Positions 40,933 through 41,769 of a stretch of DNA of 41,769 nt are shown piece by piece. The translations under genes and the position numbers were made by a program. Source of the stretch: a bacterium (GTDB taxonomy: Bacteria; Arandabacterota; Arandabacteria; Arandabacterales; Arandabacteraceae); contig JALGZP010000012.1 of assembly GCA_025774845.1 (NCBI GenBank), positions 1 through 41,769 of the forward strand, in the 5' to 3' direction. The notes below the pieces were generated by a model. It had not been told where the DNA came from and made no database searches. It saw nothing but the letters and a program-made list of their open reading frames with translations. The stretch's first letter is position 1. Each line of letters begins with the position of its first letter.

Positions 40933-41769
40933 GCGAGATCAAACTCGATACATATGCAGCGAACACCTGGTGCAAGGGCTGTGGTAATTTCGGGATTCTT
41001 TCCGGTCTGACGAAAGCCCTTAAGGGCCTGTTCGAGGGAGGTCTGTCCATCGAGAACGTCGTCCTGGCCTCGGGAATAGGCTGTCACGCCAAGATCGTCG
41101 ATTATGTCAATGTAAACACCTTCTATTCTCTTCACGGCCGGGTCCCACCCACCATAACGGGGATCAAGCTGGCCAATAAGGACCTCACAGTGATCGGTTT
41201 CGCTGGGGATGGTGACGGCTACGGAGAAGGTCTCGCGCATCTCTTGATGTCGGCCAAGCGTAACATCGATGTCACAATGATCATTCACAATAACAGGGTC
41301 TATGGACTCACCACGGGCCAGTTCACACCGACGAGTCCGCTGGGCTTCCCGGGACGGTCTACCCCCAGGGGAAGTCTGGAGGAGCCGATCAACCCGCTTG
41401 AGCTCATGCTTGCCGCCGGTGCTACGTTTGTTGCAAGAGGTTATTCCGTAAGAGCGGATCATCTTGCCGGTCTCATCAAGCAGGCGGCTCTTCACAAAGG
41501 CTTCGCCTTCATCGATGTCCTCCAGCCCTGTTTTACGTTCTTCAATACGTACCAGTTCTATAACAAGCACGTTTACGAGATGGAAGATCATGACGCAGGT
41601 AGTCTTGAGGCCGCTCACGCGAGGGCAAGGGAGTGGGACATGCGGGGAGATGGCAAGATACCCATAGGCCTCTTCTACAAGGTGGAGAAGCCCTCGTTTG
41701 ACGAGAAGCTGCTCCGCGGGCTCGTGCTTGCTGAGGGCAAGGCTGAACCCGATATATCCGCGATCCTCA
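40929..41769 (+). CDS. korB: 2-oxoacid:ferredoxin oxidoreductase, beta subunit (cut by window end)
   Basis: The first 280 residues of the thiamine-diphosphate-binding beta subunit; the reading frame is open to the end of the window, where only a few residues should be missing. Visible are TWCKGCGNFGIL near the start, ASGIGCHAKIVDY, LHGRVPPTITGIKLA, and the TPP/Mg block GFAGDGDGYGEGLAHLL, followed by NNRVYGLTTGQFTPTS. The iron-sulfur ligands CKGC and later cysteines (LQPCFTF) are in place. It begins within the korA stop (ATGA). Together with korA it makes the catalytic core. Confidence 0.93.
   Translation, partial: MSEIKLDTYAANTWCKGCGNFGILSGLTKALKGLFEGGLSIENVVLASGIGCHAKIVDYVNVNTFYSLHGRVPPTITGIKLANKDLTVIGFAGDGDGYGEGLAHLLMSAKRNIDVTMIIHNNRVYGLTTGQFTPTSPLGFPGRSTPRGSLEEPINPLELMLAAGATFVARGYSVRADHLAGLIKQAALHKGFAFIDVLQPCFTFFNTYQFYNKHVYEMEDHDAGSLEAAHARAREWDMRGDGKIPIGLFYKVEKPSFDEKLLRGLVLAEGKAEPDISAIL

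Noticed and set aside
1..41769. CRISPR array, tRNA/rRNA genes, prophage or IS transposase
   Set aside because: No regularly spaced direct repeats, cloverleaf-like segments or transposase/integrase motifs were seen on reading both strands; a tRNAscan or CRISPR search was not possible here.

Overview
The window (about 41.8 kb, GC-rich, no rRNA or tRNA seen) looks like a chromosomal segment of an uncultivated Gram-negative bacterium, most likely of the FCB superphylum (Krumholzibacteriota/Eisenbacteria/Latescibacterota-like). This is inferred from three things. Three exported proteins carry FlgD/type-IX-secretion-like C-terminal domains. ABC, lipoprotein and predicted outer-membrane parts occur together. 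Central metabolism uses ferredoxin-linked 2-oxoacid oxidoreductase and Hdr-like proteins beside an archaeal-type HMG-CoA synthase/thiolase/DUF35 set. The phylum is not proven.

Layout. 1-5.8 kb: rhomboid protease, ClpB disaggregase and a secreted M14 zinc carboxypeptidase with a C-terminal sorting domain. 5.9-9.2 kb (minus strand): a single-domain response regulator and an hdrC-hdrB-lpd operon without hdrA, whose lpd appears to start at CTG. 9.3-13.0 kb: an FHA-GAF histidine kinase and a BlaI/BlaR1-type pair. The BlaR1-like M56 peptidase carries two predicted ExbD/TolR-like domains, and its promoter has a clear dyad operator.

13.0-33.3 kb is a coherent beta-glucan (laminarin-like) utilisation locus: a 1149-residue phosphorylase-like protein (GH149/GH94-like fold suspected), a surface carbohydrate-binding lipoprotein, a GH16 endo-beta-glucanase, an Opp/Dpp-type ABC importer (binding protein, two permeases, one ATPase), and on the opposite strand the second ATPase, a GH1 beta-glucosidase and a large protein joining a clan-A glycosidase domain to a probable outer-membrane beta-barrel. 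It ends with a second GH16 enzyme and two secreted jelly-roll binding proteins, two of these three carrying sorting tails. No SusC/SusD pair is present. The proposed flow is: secreted GH16 enzymes and binding proteins cut and hold glucan at the surface, the barrel fusion trims or passes oligosaccharides, the peptide-class ABC system imports them, and GH1 plus the phosphorylase finish them inside.

33.3-35.0 kb: a polytopic GT-C-like membrane protein. 35.2-41.8 kb: an operon-like run of archaeal-type HMG-CoA synthase, SCPx-type thiolase, DUF35 OB-fold protein, LiuC-like enoyl-CoA hydratase, peroxiredoxin and 2-oxoacid:ferredoxin oxidoreductase (alpha complete, beta cut by the window end). The first four together suggest acetyl-CoA <-> HMG-CoA <-> 3-methylglutaconyl-CoA chemistry.

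Two copies of a KpnI-containing inverted repeat sit between convergent gene pairs. One supplies the last codons and stop of the phosphorylase-like gene. No stretch over 300 bases lacks a gene; the largest gap (35015-35256) holds divergent promoters.
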